From Gnetum montanum (lineage: Eukaryota; Streptophyta; Gnetopsida; Gnetales; Gnetaceae): DNA of 64,000 bases. Shown in pieces: positions 1-10,040 of this stretch (within the stretch, counting starts at the first letter, position 1; each line of letters opens with the position of its first letter). The position numbers and the translations under genes were made by a program. The notes under the pieces were generated by a model. That model was not told the DNA's origin. It saw only the letters and a program-made list of their open reading frames with translations, and made no database searches. The stretch covers positions 452,127 through 516,126 of the forward strand of contig MNCI01015984.1 of the NCBI GenBank assembly GCA_015680685.1. Reading direction: 5' to 3'.

Positions 1-394
1 ACTAATCGCGATAAGTAACCGATTCCTTAACTAGCCGTACACACCCGTAGATGCTCGTAGTCAAGTCATACTTACACCGCGCTAGGAAAGCAATAAATAA
101 CAAATAAATAAACTAAGTGAATGCTGCAATGATGAAGTAATCTCGATCTTTATTGCCGGTCATGTGCGTGTCCAAGTACGACACACTCGAATAAAGACAC
201 CGTACAATCACATTCACCACACTGCGGGCAGACACGGGAAAATTCTAACTTTGGAGGGATCAAACTGCCAGAGCTTCGCTACACTAAAACTGGGATCCCC
301 AAACAAGGGAGAGCCGCCTCTTATTTATAGACATGGTGGATGACTGCGATATCGTGTACGCGATATCGCGGCTGACGCAAACCGCGTCTCATCA
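1..394 (-). mobile_element. E1: LTR fragment, family I, cut by window start
   Basis: On the minus strand this reads as the first part of a family I LTR. It starts TGATGAGACGCGG at 394, has palindromic GATATCG motifs near 349-370, a TATAAATA box at 322-329, and the R-region pattern (CTTTATT... and ...AATAAAGA near 160-210) shared with the other LTRs here. The bases after its outer end (395 on) are not the purine tract that precedes 3' LTRs, so it is probably the 5' LTR of an element lying to the left, or a solo LTR. Confidence 0.75.
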
Positions 395-951
395 AGTAGC
401 CACTTGAAGAAGTTAGGCTTTCACTTATCTACTAATCTTCTGAAGACCCCACTTAGCAGGATGAGCACTATGGCTCTGGGTGATAATAGAGAAATATAAT
501 TGTCTTAAATTAACATGCTCATTTTGAACCTATCCCTAGCACATCATAAGTCACATGCTTTAACCATGTGATCAATAGCTCAATAACTTCATAATGATAA
601 TTTATCTTATACTATTAATTATCGTAAATCTAACTTCATTCCAATATTTTGAATGAATGAATGAAATGAAACTTTATTACATCCAAAGACCTATAGGATC
701 TACTGGACAAATATTACATTTAGATATTTTGTTGATAGAGTGTGATACATAGCTATTATATGATACTGTTTCATGCAAAAAGTTTTTAGACATAGATGTT
801 TAAATAAATAAAATGTCCTACTTTCATTGAAGGAGAGAATTTTTCTTAAAATATAAAACAAACTTTTTTCTTCAATTAAAAATAAAATGAAGGACCTATA
901 ACATCCCTTAACATAACTAGGCTAGTAGGGCATTACATGACAAAGGGTAAA
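395..951. other. Unassigned AT-rich spacer
   Basis: About 560 bases between two LTRs. No reading frame of note, no PBS or purine tract, and no repeat that I can link to other parts of the window. It may be older degraded repeat or host intergenic DNA. Confidence 0.4.
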
Positions 952-1793
952 TGATGAGTCATGTTTTGGTTGACTACATTGATGAAGTAAGATCAATTGC
1001 GTTGATGCATTAGCATTGACATACAGGCAATAAATGCCTATATAAATATGTGCATCAATTGCATTTATGGTAATGTTTTAGTCGTAGTATAACAAAGCTT
1101 TTGTACTTTAATTTTGTAAAAGTTAGAATTTGTCATCAAGTGCCTACAACATGAATTAAGTGGATTATCCATAATCTTATTAGAGTGATTATGTACCTAA
1201 ACACATTTGCATGATGATAATAAGATCGAGATCTATTTATCTTCATTACAATACCTAGAATAGTTTAATAATTTTCTTAAATTGCACTTTAATTTCTTCA
1301 CATACTTAGCATCATATTTTCCTTTCGATGTGCATTAATGACTATAAGCATGATCAATTTTGCACATAAGCATATAACTATTTGGTAACCCAATAGTGAC
1401 ATTGCTTGGTGCATCTAGCAACATGTTGCTTGGTAATCCTCACAATAATTACAATAGTTTAGGATGTGTATGGCAAACTAGGATTGGACACTCATCACTT
1501 TAGGCTAGTACATGATTTACTTTATCACACATTAGATTAGTTAGATTAATTTATTATATTTTAATATTATAATATTTTAAATATAGTTAAGACACCATCA
1601 ATATCATATACGTCAATCACATTTAACTATATGTATTAAGCCATACAAGTGTGATTAAGAAGACAATGACTAACAATCAATAGATCAACCATTTAGATAA
1701 CCATGCTTATATAGTTTATAAAATTCAACCAAGTTGCACATGAACGCTTGTGATTTGTATGGTTAGATGTAAGGTGTATTCTATCACTCATCA
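952..1793 (+). mobile_element. E2: 5' LTR, family I
   Basis: The LTR starts TGATGAGTCATG and ends CACTCATCA. A TATAAATA box lies at 1041-1048. Upstream of it are TTGATG/TTGAC-type motifs, the same type as in the E5 LTR and the A/B LTRs. A PBS follows one base after the end, so this is a 5' LTR. Length 842 bp matches the other family I LTRs. No 3' partner was found. Confidence 0.8.
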
Positions 1794-1794
1794 T

Positions 1795-1812
1795 TGGCAT
1801 TGTTATTAAGGA
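1795..1812 (+). promoter_or_regulatory. E2 primer-binding site, degenerate (tRNA-Asp type)
   Basis: TGGCATTGTTATTAAGGA lies one base after the LTR end. It aligns with TGGCGCCGTTGCCGGGGA, the complement of the plant tRNA-Asp 3' end, with several mismatches, as expected for an old copy. Confidence 0.65.
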
Positions 1813-2329
1813 CTGGTTCTAGTGATTTAAATAGTCAAAATCATAAAAAGATTATTGTTGGAGCTTAAATGATTTATTTCACAAAAATAATATTATTTTA
1901 TTCAAGCACATGAAGGTAATTAAAAGAGCACAAAAGAAAAGGAAAAGAAGAAAGTGTTCATTGGGGGTGGGGGGGAGAGGCAACGAGGGCGGGGAGGGGG
2001 TATACAGGAGTTTGGTGTTATTTACCAAATTTGCACCTATATTTAAATTAGCACTTAACATTATTTTTGCTTCTTAAGTTATGTAGATTTTCATTTGCAA
2101 CTTTTTATCTTCTACATTTGCTATAGTTCTTGCTGTGCTGAACATTACCTAAATTCTTGCCACTAGTTTTTATAAGGAGTAGAGCATCTTTTTGTGATGG
2201 AGGTCAATCTTTTCATTAAGTGGGAATAGAGGAATTAAGTTTTGAAAGTCTTTTGATTGTTCTTCTATTAGTAAAATTTGAGTCATCTTCATTTATATTT
2301 TCCAATCATTCCTTTAAGGATTTTCATTT
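1813..2329. other. E2 leader remnant and unassigned sequence
   Basis: The first ~90 bases resemble the leader after the E5 PBS (shared CTAGTGAT..TAAAT and TTATT..ATATT stretches). The rest is AT-rich and unrecognised, except for a G-rich tract at about 1962-2001. E3 is inserted directly after this block; the pre-insertion sequence continues at 40065. Confidence 0.45.
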
Positions 2330-2334
2330 CTAAT

Positions 2335-3237
2335 TGATAAATCAAATTTTTTTTCTTGGCCACAATATCAGGTATCCAATATCGGAGTCGCAAGGTTGGA
2401 TTCTTGATATCAGGACACAATATACGATGTTAGGTATCTGATATTGCAAACGTGTGCAGGCCTATATATACAACACTTAGGTGCACTATCCAGACATAAT
2501 TTCATTTCATAGCTAGCGAAATTTTGTCAATTTGTTTTCTCAATTTTAGCACTTAGCACTTAGAAGTGTATGCCCATAGTGTGATGTTTTGTAGTTGAAC
2601 GAAGTCTTTATTTGAGTGGAATGTACCTAGACACATTTCATGCACAAAAATAAAGATTGAGATATTGCAGCATCACTTAGTCTTTATTGTTTATGCTTAG
2701 AACAATTTTACTATTTTCCCTTAGGTTAATGTTTATTGTTTTCATTAGTTATTGATTTACTTACTATCCATTTAACTATTTCTTGTTGTTATGCAAAATG
2801 AGTATGATTGATCTTGAATACTTAGGTATAACTTTTTGGTAACTCAATAGTACCATCACTTGGTACTCCAAGTAGTGTGGTACTTGGTAATCCCAATAAT
2901 AGTTACATGAAGTCTAAGGTATGAACAGAAGGTTAAGATTAGATGCTCAACACATAGGCTAGATAAGATTTGTTTACTATTACTTAGATTTAGAAAGTAT
3001 TCCATTTACTTCATATTTTCTAGGAGAAATATAACCAACACAACATCATTATCATATACCTCACTGTGAGTTAAACCATACACATCGATTTTACTAGCTT
3101 ACGTGGGAAGACAACAATCACAAACTCTAACCAATTACTAGCATAGTTACATTGCCTTGTCCATGGAATTCGATCGGGATCATGCGTGAGCACTTGTATC
3201 TTGTATGGTTGGGTGTTGGATACTCCATCGCTCATCA
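2335..3237 (+). repeat. E3 5' LTR
   Basis: Starts TGATAAATCAAATTTTT, ends CGCTCATCA, 903 bp. An array of AATATC/GATATC motifs lies at about 2365-2450 and a TATATATA box at 2463-2470. It pairs with 39164-40059, which shares both ends, the GCAGGCCTATA..ACAACACTTAGG core and the U5 region. Confidence 0.9.
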
Positions 3238-3238
3238 T

Positions 3239-3256
3239 TGATGCCATTGCCAGGGA
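3239..3256 (+). promoter_or_regulatory. E3 primer-binding site (tRNA-Asp type)
   Basis: TGATGCCATTGCCAGGGA, one base after the LTR, matches the tRNA-Asp complement TGGCGCCGTTGCCGGGGA at 14 of 18 positions. Confidence 0.8.
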
Positions 3257-3376
3257 CAAGTCAATGTTATGCTAAGTAATTGATTTTTCAAAGTTTGTTG
3301 TATTTGAAACTCAAAGTCACACCTAAAAAATATAAGTAAAGCACACTTTTAACACAAATCATCTAAAAACTATAAT

Positions 3377-5660
3377 ATGGCTTCACATAATGATCAACCA
3401 TCACCTACCAAGGAGACAAACAGAAGAAGTGGTAAAATCATTGATGAAGAAGAATGCGGGATGCCAATGCAGACATGAATCACTTATGCTCACACTGATC
3501 CATATCATCTAGACTTTACTTTCATATTCCATCAGGACAAACAAATGAGGTGGAAAGACATGCAAGGCAACATAGTCCTACCTCCAAAATGTGCAGCACT
3601 AAACATGCTACAAATTACTCTAAGGGAAATGCATTTGGACTAGATTTAGGAAGGGTATCATGTGACTCAACACATGACCAGACCCTATGAATCCACAAAG
3701 GAGTAGATGAGAAGAGGTGTTTCTCTAGAGATCAAACATATAGATAGCAAAGAAAAGTAGGCCAACACTTCTATTGTCAAAGAAGAACTTGATGCTAATC
3801 AATTCATTTCAAAACAACTCCACTAGAATCATGAGGAGCTGTCAAAAACACCTATCATTAGACTAGAGGAACCTATCAAAGCCTAACTTCATTCTACTTT
3901 AGTGGAGACACATAAGGGGGAGGCTACTGACTCAAGATACAAGTGGGACTCTAGGCTAAGGATTCCTACTAAATCTTACAAAGGAACATACAAGAGTCAT
4001 GCAAGAAGAACTAGCCTACACCATTGTCCTCCCACCTCATCTGCCTCATCATGATTGTCAAAGGACTTTGACAAGAGATGACATAAGTACCAGGACTTTG
4101 ATGGAAAAGAAAGGTGAACTCATGGTCATCATGACCAATATTCAAGGTACTCTAATTTAAAAGATGAATAGTATGAATGAAGAAGATGAAGAGATAGAAG
4201 AGAGGATCAAGAGAGGCATGAGCATAGAAGGGGTATCCACTACAATAGAGTATATAAACTTGATCATGATGATGAACCCCTGATGGCAATCCAAGCATGA
4301 TCAATATTCAAGAAGTTGTCTCTATGTCAACCAGGCATGTAAGGGATAGCCAAATCAAACAACTAAACATGAATAATATGCTAAGATTTGAAGGTGGTTA
4401 TAGTGCAGATCTACAACATCACCTTCATGCATTCCACGATGCCTATGTCCTTCATAACATAGAGAGTGATTGAAAAAAATTGAATTTGTTTCTTATAATG
4501 CTTATAAAGGAAGCAGAAAGTTGGTAAAGGTGACTGGAACCTGAATCCATCAAACGTTGGAGTACCATGCTTGAAATTTTTAATGATAAATACCAAAGTT
4601 ATTCATGAGTGTCAAATCTAAGAAAACAAATCCAGGGCTAGAAACAAAGAACTCATGAAACCCTTGATGCAAAAATAGGTAGATATTATTCACTATTACA
4701 CAAATGATTAGGCCATAGATATTTATCAAAGGAACAACTTAGGCACATCATAGATGGGCTAAGAAGCAAAAATAGAGAGACCCTTGGGGTTTATACCCAA
4801 GGAAGACTATCGGAATTGACTGCCCATCGTATTCAAAGATTGATCAACCAAGTGGAAAAAGAAGAAGGAGAATTCAAAAGAAGGGAATCAATTGAAGAGT
4901 ACAACAAAGATCCATCAATCTAGAAGAGGGATGTACGAATATGTAACAAACAAGAGGATGAAACCTTAGACAATGTCATCTAGCAAAAGACTTTATGAAT
5001 CAAAAAGTTTGTAAGTGACATTATAGCTAAGGTAGAGAAAATATGGGATTCTATTAATGAAAAATTCACAACCACATTAAAGATAGTGGAGGAATGAACT
5101 AAACAAGCATTAGAAAGAAGCAAAGACAAAAGAAAGAAATAAGAGCTTGGATGTAAAAGTAAGGTTGCTTCAGTGGCTGAGTGCTCAGACATCATCTCTA
5201 CAAATGATGAAGGTTGCGATGTGTGCCAATATGAACATCCTAAGGGATGTTGTCCAATCATGGAAAATTTGTAAGAAACGAGGGCATACACACTCAATCC
5301 AAAATTTTTTCAACAATAAATGCCTAAATGGTTACCTTATTCTCAAGGTAACTACAGATAGAAATCCCAATTGGTGTATTATCCTAGTGGAGCCTTACTG
5401 TAACTACATGAGCAATACCATTAATAGTGGTAATAGCCTCAATCATGGGCCATGCCATCACCATGCCAATGGTATTCATATCGACAACTTGATCCTTATG
5501 GATACTACGTCCAACATCCAGTCTTACTAGCAAATGCAACTATTCAAACTCCACAGTATTATCTACCAGAATACCATCCACCAACACCACCAATGGCCAA
5601 TTCAGACTCGTACATGCATCCACCAGTAGCTGATTTTTCAAATCCTAATTTAAATCCTTA
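3377..5660 (+). pseudogene. gag: E3 gag, degraded
   Basis: Structural polyprotein of the element, which would form the cytoplasmic virus-like particle. The start ATG at 3377 (MASHNDQ) sits where the E4, A, B and E7 gags begin. Recognisable parts: the WKDMQGNIVLP block near 3553, a charged Arg/Asp/His-rich stretch around 4050-4260, the capsid-like block with LEIFNDKYQSY near 4570, and a Cys cluster (CDVCQYEHPKGCCP) near 5216-5257 that is conserved in A and B but is not a classic CCHC knuckle. A Pro/Tyr/Gln-rich tail follows to about 5660. Many in-frame stops and several frameshifts mean no protein is expected. Confidence 0.85.
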
Positions 5661-5732
5661 GCCATAATGTCATCACTCGTGATGTAAGGGGAGTTGCCAT
5701 CACAACCATAATAGAAGAGAGTTGCAAGGATA

Positions 5733-6584
5733 GTGAACATACAAATAGAAGATCTTACTAGCAATACTAAGGGCCAAATGAAGAAACATCCTTTCTTTAA
5801 GACAAGTCCTAAAAAAGTTGGTAGAATTAAAACTTCATCAAGACCAACTTCCCCTACCACAAATTCCATTACAACTAACAAGCATCTTTCATCATCCAAT
5901 CCAAACATACATACTATCATGCTCATTAAAATCATCATAGATTGGCTTAAGGAAGGATCACTCCCTAAGAAGAGAATTGATCTAGGAATTCCTTTAATTT
6001 ATCTACAAATAGTTGGAAATCTACAATGTAAAGCTCTATTAGACTTAGGTTTTGGAGTAAATATGATCTTTTACAAAACCTATCAAGCATGGAACCTACC
6101 ATCATTGAAAGAGTGCACCATCAAGTTGGAGCTTGTAGATTAGTCTATCACCATCCCTTTGGGATAGGTAGATGATGTAGTGAGCATTGTTAATGGATGG
6201 TCTTATCCACTTGAATTTTTGGTAATTGTCATGAAAGACACTGATAAAGAATTTCCAATTATCATGGGGAGAGCATGGCTTAGTACAAATGATGCTAAGC
6301 TAAGTATAAGAGATTTATTGGTTGAAATCTCTAAAGAAGACATGCATGGAGCCATAAACATGCAACAAATTCCATGGATTACTATTGAAAGCAAAGGGTG
6401 CAATCATGGAACAATACTTCAAAATGCTAACATAGACAACATTCCAATCCACAACAACAATGAAAACCGGCAAGGGCCACCAAACCAAAAGACACCCTGT
6501 GGCCACGAACTGAGAACTAGCAATTGCCTAAAACATGCATGGAGACATCTAAACCACTTAGTAATTCCCAATTTAAGAAAATGA
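5733..6584 (+). pseudogene. E3 protease region
   Basis: Retroviral-type aspartic protease region, in frames broken by stops at about 6141 and 6165. The active-site segment reads KALLDLGFGVNMI near 6031-6065; the usual D-S/T-G triad is D-L-G, the same variant seen in copy B. A downstream FPIIMGRAWLSTNDAKLS block (near 6252-6305) corresponds to the second strand and flap region. The homologous stretch in copies A and B continues into RT, but here recognisable homology stops by about 6585. Confidence 0.8.
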
Positions 6585-6839
6585 CTCTAATTAAAAGCCC
6601 AGAAAGGAAATGATTAGCTCATAATCATACACCAAAGGGAAAAGAAAATAGGCACTTAAATGATGATAACTCCACTACCATCAAAATTATATAGGATAAT
6701 AATCGAAATGCTACATCACTAAAATGGTAGGTGAACCACCAATAGTGTATGACTCAGGAGATCTAGGGAGCATTTTCCAAACACTTGCCAATGAGTTTAG
6801 TCATGGGGGAGATGCCTTATCTTGATTTGAGAATGACTA
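6585..6839 (+). other. E3 deletion scar: RT, RNase H and integrase missing
   Basis: In copy B about 3 kb of RT, RNase H and integrase lies between protease and the T-rich tract. Here only about 250 bases remain. They pass into TTTAGTCATGGGGGAGATG (6796-6815), matching AACATAGTCATGGGGGAGATG after the E4 integrase (near 32098). I see no RT or integrase motif in the scar. Confidence 0.65.
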
Positions 6840-7046
6840 AGTGCTTTTCCATTTTTTTTTCATTTCCTTTTCATTTTTCACATTCTTTAACATTTTCTTA
6901 TTCTTTTATACTTTTCCATTTCTTCAAATTTTCATATTTTTTTACATTTTTCAATTCTTTAACATTTTTCATTCTTTACAGTTTTTTCATAATTTTTACT
7001 ATCTTTTCCATTTCCTTTATACTTTGTTTTCAAACCATTTGTAAAT
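6840..7046 (+). repeat. T-rich low-complexity tract after the integrase position
   Basis: About 200 bases of T-rich sequence built of irregular TTTTC/ATTTTC units. The same tract follows integrase in E4 (32150-32345) and on the minus strand in A (11445-11580) and B (23815-23955). Hydrophobic open frames here (Phe/Leu/Ile-rich) are compositional artefacts, not membrane proteins. Confidence 0.75.
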
Positions 7047-7494
7047 AATTTTGATTGTTAATAAGAAACATTAAATAAAGGCAAGATGTAGTCCAATAGG
7101 TGAAGATTTCTCTATGTTATCAAGTCATAAGAGATTGATTATTTGCATAGTGGGCCCACATCATCCATCCATCCATTCCATTAATAACAAGTTCTTATCA
7201 TAGCCATAATTATATTCTTTTCCATCATACAATTAAGAATAAACTTGTGATCATTATGCCTAGATCGAAAAGTGAAGAACCAAGTGGGAATGAACAAGGT
7301 GTGACATCAAGGGAACTTGTGGATTCCTTTTGGATTATTATTGTAAGTTCTATTATGTTACTAAGGTTGTATTATATCCTTGTAGATCTAATGAAAAATG
7401 GGAGGAAGAGCAAAATAAGTGCTAGCTTCAAAGGTTGACATAGTTCAAAAATAAAGAGAGCACAAAATAAATTTTTTGGGGTCCCATTGGAAAG
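7047..7494 (+). other. E3 3' noncoding spacer, left part
   Basis: Noncoding spacer of the element. CCCACATCATCCATCCATCC (7154 on) matches TCCACATCATTCACCCATCC in E4 (near 32514) and the minus-strand copy in A/B near 11270 and 23635. It is interrupted at 7499/7500 by E4. Confidence 0.7.
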
Positions 7495-7499
7495 ACATG

Positions 7500-8375
7500 T
7501 GATGAATTGTGTTTTACATGAGCCATGATATTGAATATTCGATATCGGGGTGGCTGCGATGCGATATCGGGTACACAATATTGTGACCCAAGATGTGATA
7601 TTGGGTATGCAATATCGTAGGGTATTCCTAGGCCTATAAATACAGCCCTTGGGCACATAATTTAGGAGGAGTTTTTTTTTAGTCAAGTAGCGAAATTTTT
7701 GCAATTTGTTTATTTGAGAGTTAGAATATTTTCCAAATGCCTGCAGCAGGAGGTCTAAGTGTAATTGGATCTTTATTCAAGCATTGATGTACCTAAACAC
7801 ACCATTATGTTGGTAATAAAGATGAGCTCTTTGATTCATCCTTATAGCACTTGAGACTTTCTTTCTTTATGCATTTATACATTGTGATTTCATGTAGTTC
7901 ACATTTAACGTTATTCATTTAGCAATTAATTTTGATTAATTAAGTAATTAATTAAAATACATAAGCACGACCCCTTCGAACATAGGTGTGATACTTGGTA
8001 ACTCAAAAACGGTTAGCGTTTGATAACCCAACAGTGTTTACATGAAGTTTAGGATGTGTCCAGGAAGTGGGGATGGTTACTTGTGTTAGGCTAGATTAGA
8101 CAATCGTTCACTTAGCATTTAATTACTCTCACTTTCATTATTATTTTAGGCGATCAAATTAATAAAACATAAAATGATAAAAATATTATGCCTCAGTCAC
8201 ACTTAACCATACACTTGCATTTCATAAGTGAGATTGGGAAGACAACAAATGGACAACATGAACTCACTATTTAGCTCTAATGTGCTTGGTAATTAAAGTC
8301 TACAGAATTTGACTAGATCGCACGTGAACACTGTGATTCCTATGATTAGGCATAGGTGTGCCTCGTTGCTCATCA
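7500..8375 (+). repeat. E4 5' LTR
   Basis: 876 bp, starts TGATGAATTGTGTTTTACAT and ends GCTCATCA. TATAAATA at 7635-7642. It pairs with the LTR at 34044-34910, with long shared stretches such as GCAGGAGGTCTAAGTGTAAT. Confidence 0.9.
7528..7620 (+). promoter_or_regulatory. E4 U3 array of GATATC-type palindromes upstream of TATA
   Basis: At least six copies of GATATC/GATATT/AATATC-type hexamers lie within about 90 bases, at intervals of roughly 10-25 bases, ending about 20 bases before the TATA box at 7635. The 3' LTR keeps the same array at about 34070-34157. A role as factor-binding sites is inferred from position and repetition. Confidence 0.6.
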
Positions 8376-8376
8376 T

Positions 8377-8394
8377 TGGTGTTGTTGCCAGGGA
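8377..8394 (+). promoter_or_regulatory. E4 primer-binding site (tRNA-Asp type)
   Basis: TGGTGTTGTTGCCAGGGA, one base after the 5' LTR. It matches the tRNA-Asp complement at 14 of 18 positions. Confidence 0.8.
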
Positions 8395-8535
8395 CTTTAG
8401 TTGTGGTATTTGAACTTAGTGAAACTTATTGACCTCAGTGTTCAAACCCTAAGGTCAAATCTCACAAAAATAAAATTATTATTATAACTAAATTAAATCT
8501 TAATTGCACACTACATATAGATTCACTAATATAAA

Positions 8536-10040
8536 ATGTCTTCTTCTCATAGGAGCCTATCTTCGCCAAGGACAGAGCAAGTGCCTCAACAATACCAGGT
8601 GGCATATGCTCATCCCGATGAGTATGTACCAGATTCACCTTCATCTCACATCAAGATGAAATGCTATGGTGGCATGACATGAAAGGCAACATTGTGTTGC
8701 CACTGGATCAATTTGTTTCAGCTATGGTCCAGCTAATGCTTGCACAACATGGACTTCAACATCTTCATGGGGAGTATGAGATGCAAGATTTCGATTCAAG
8801 GGATTACCATCCCACTGAAGCACAAAGGTTAAGGGATTGTCAGTTGGAGCAACAACATGAGCTGTCGAAGGGCAAGGGGTTAAACCATTTTTCAACTTTG
8901 CTTGGCTCATTGGATGGAGGTGAACACTTCTCTAGGGACTTTTCCTTTGGTGACACTCCTTTCTTTGACTTTGGTGAAGGGGCCCTTAACCAGAACGTGC
9001 AATTCAGAATTCATAATCTTGGTTTTGGTCAGAATAGATCCAATGACAAAAATGGATCTTGAGGAGTAAGTTAGGACAAGGGGACAAGTGGAAGTCATGA
9101 TCGTGATCGTGGTCACGATCATCGAAGAGAAGGTAGTAGGTGCCAACATGATGCAAGCCCTCCTTCCTCTTGCCCTTTGTTATCTTCTTCTTCTTCATCT
9201 ACCTCAGATCATGGCCATAGAGAGCATGATTATGATGGAGATGACTAATAGGATCGAAACAATAGAAGGGACCATTATAATAGCCACGATTGGAGGCTTG
9301 GGCGATCTAGAGAGACCCACCACCATGAAAGAAGGGTTAGCAGAGAACATCGTAGGCACCATCACTATGGCCTTGATGAACCTCTACTTGCCACTCGAAG
9401 CATGTTAAACATTGTAGAGGCCATAAGAATTCCAACAAGGCAAATAAAGGATAGCAAGATAAAGAGGCTAGACATGAACGACATCCCTTGGTTTGAGGGA
9501 GGCTACGACGCTGATCTGCAAAATCATCTCCAAGCCTTCTAGGATGCATGTGCCTTGTAGAATATTGAGAATGATTAATACAAGTTGAAATTATTTCCAA
9601 GGATACTCATTAAGAAAGCAGAAAACTAGTACCAATCCTTAGAATCGGAATCAATCAAGCAGTGAAGTAGAATGTTAGAATTGTTTAATGACAAGTATCA
9701 AATGTACTCTTGAGTGTCCAACTTGAGGAAGCAGATCTAGGGGTGGAAATAAGGAAACCATGAGCCCTTGGATGCTGCTATTGGCTGATACTACTCTTTG
9801 TTGCATAAGTGTCCCGACCATGGATATTCTCAGCTTGATCAACTCCGCCATATTATAGACGGGCTACGATCTGAAATAAGGAAAACCCTTGGCGTCTATG
9901 CTTAAGGAATATTGATAAAGTTAAGCATCCATAGGATCCAAAAGTTAATTGAGTAGGTAGATAGGGAGGAGGGAGAATTAAGAAAGTGAGAAAGTGTAGA
10001 GGAATACAATAGGGACCCTTCCATTCGCAAAAGGGGGGTT
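8536..10040 (+). pseudogene. gag: E4 gag, truncated by the A/B tandem
   Basis: Starts at ATG 8536 (MSSSHRSLSSP) and shows the family gag order: a YHP-type block near 8800, an Asp/Arg/His-rich low-complexity stretch at 9080-9350, then the capsid-like part (WFEGGYDADLQNH near 9490; LELFNDKYQMYS near 9676; HIIDGLRSEIRKTLGVYA near 9850). It ends abruptly in the block EEYNRDPSIRK at about 10035; the homologous block in copy A continues toward a Cys cluster. Stops often sit where other copies have Gln or Trp. Downstream sequence is on the other strand and unrelated to gag. Confidence 0.88.

Noticed and set aside
6785-7048. Hydrophobic Phe/Leu-rich frames that look like membrane proteins
   Set aside because: They are translations of the T-rich tract and are not conserved as frames in E4, A or B. 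The same applies to minus-strand frames at 11387-11699 and 23806-24076.
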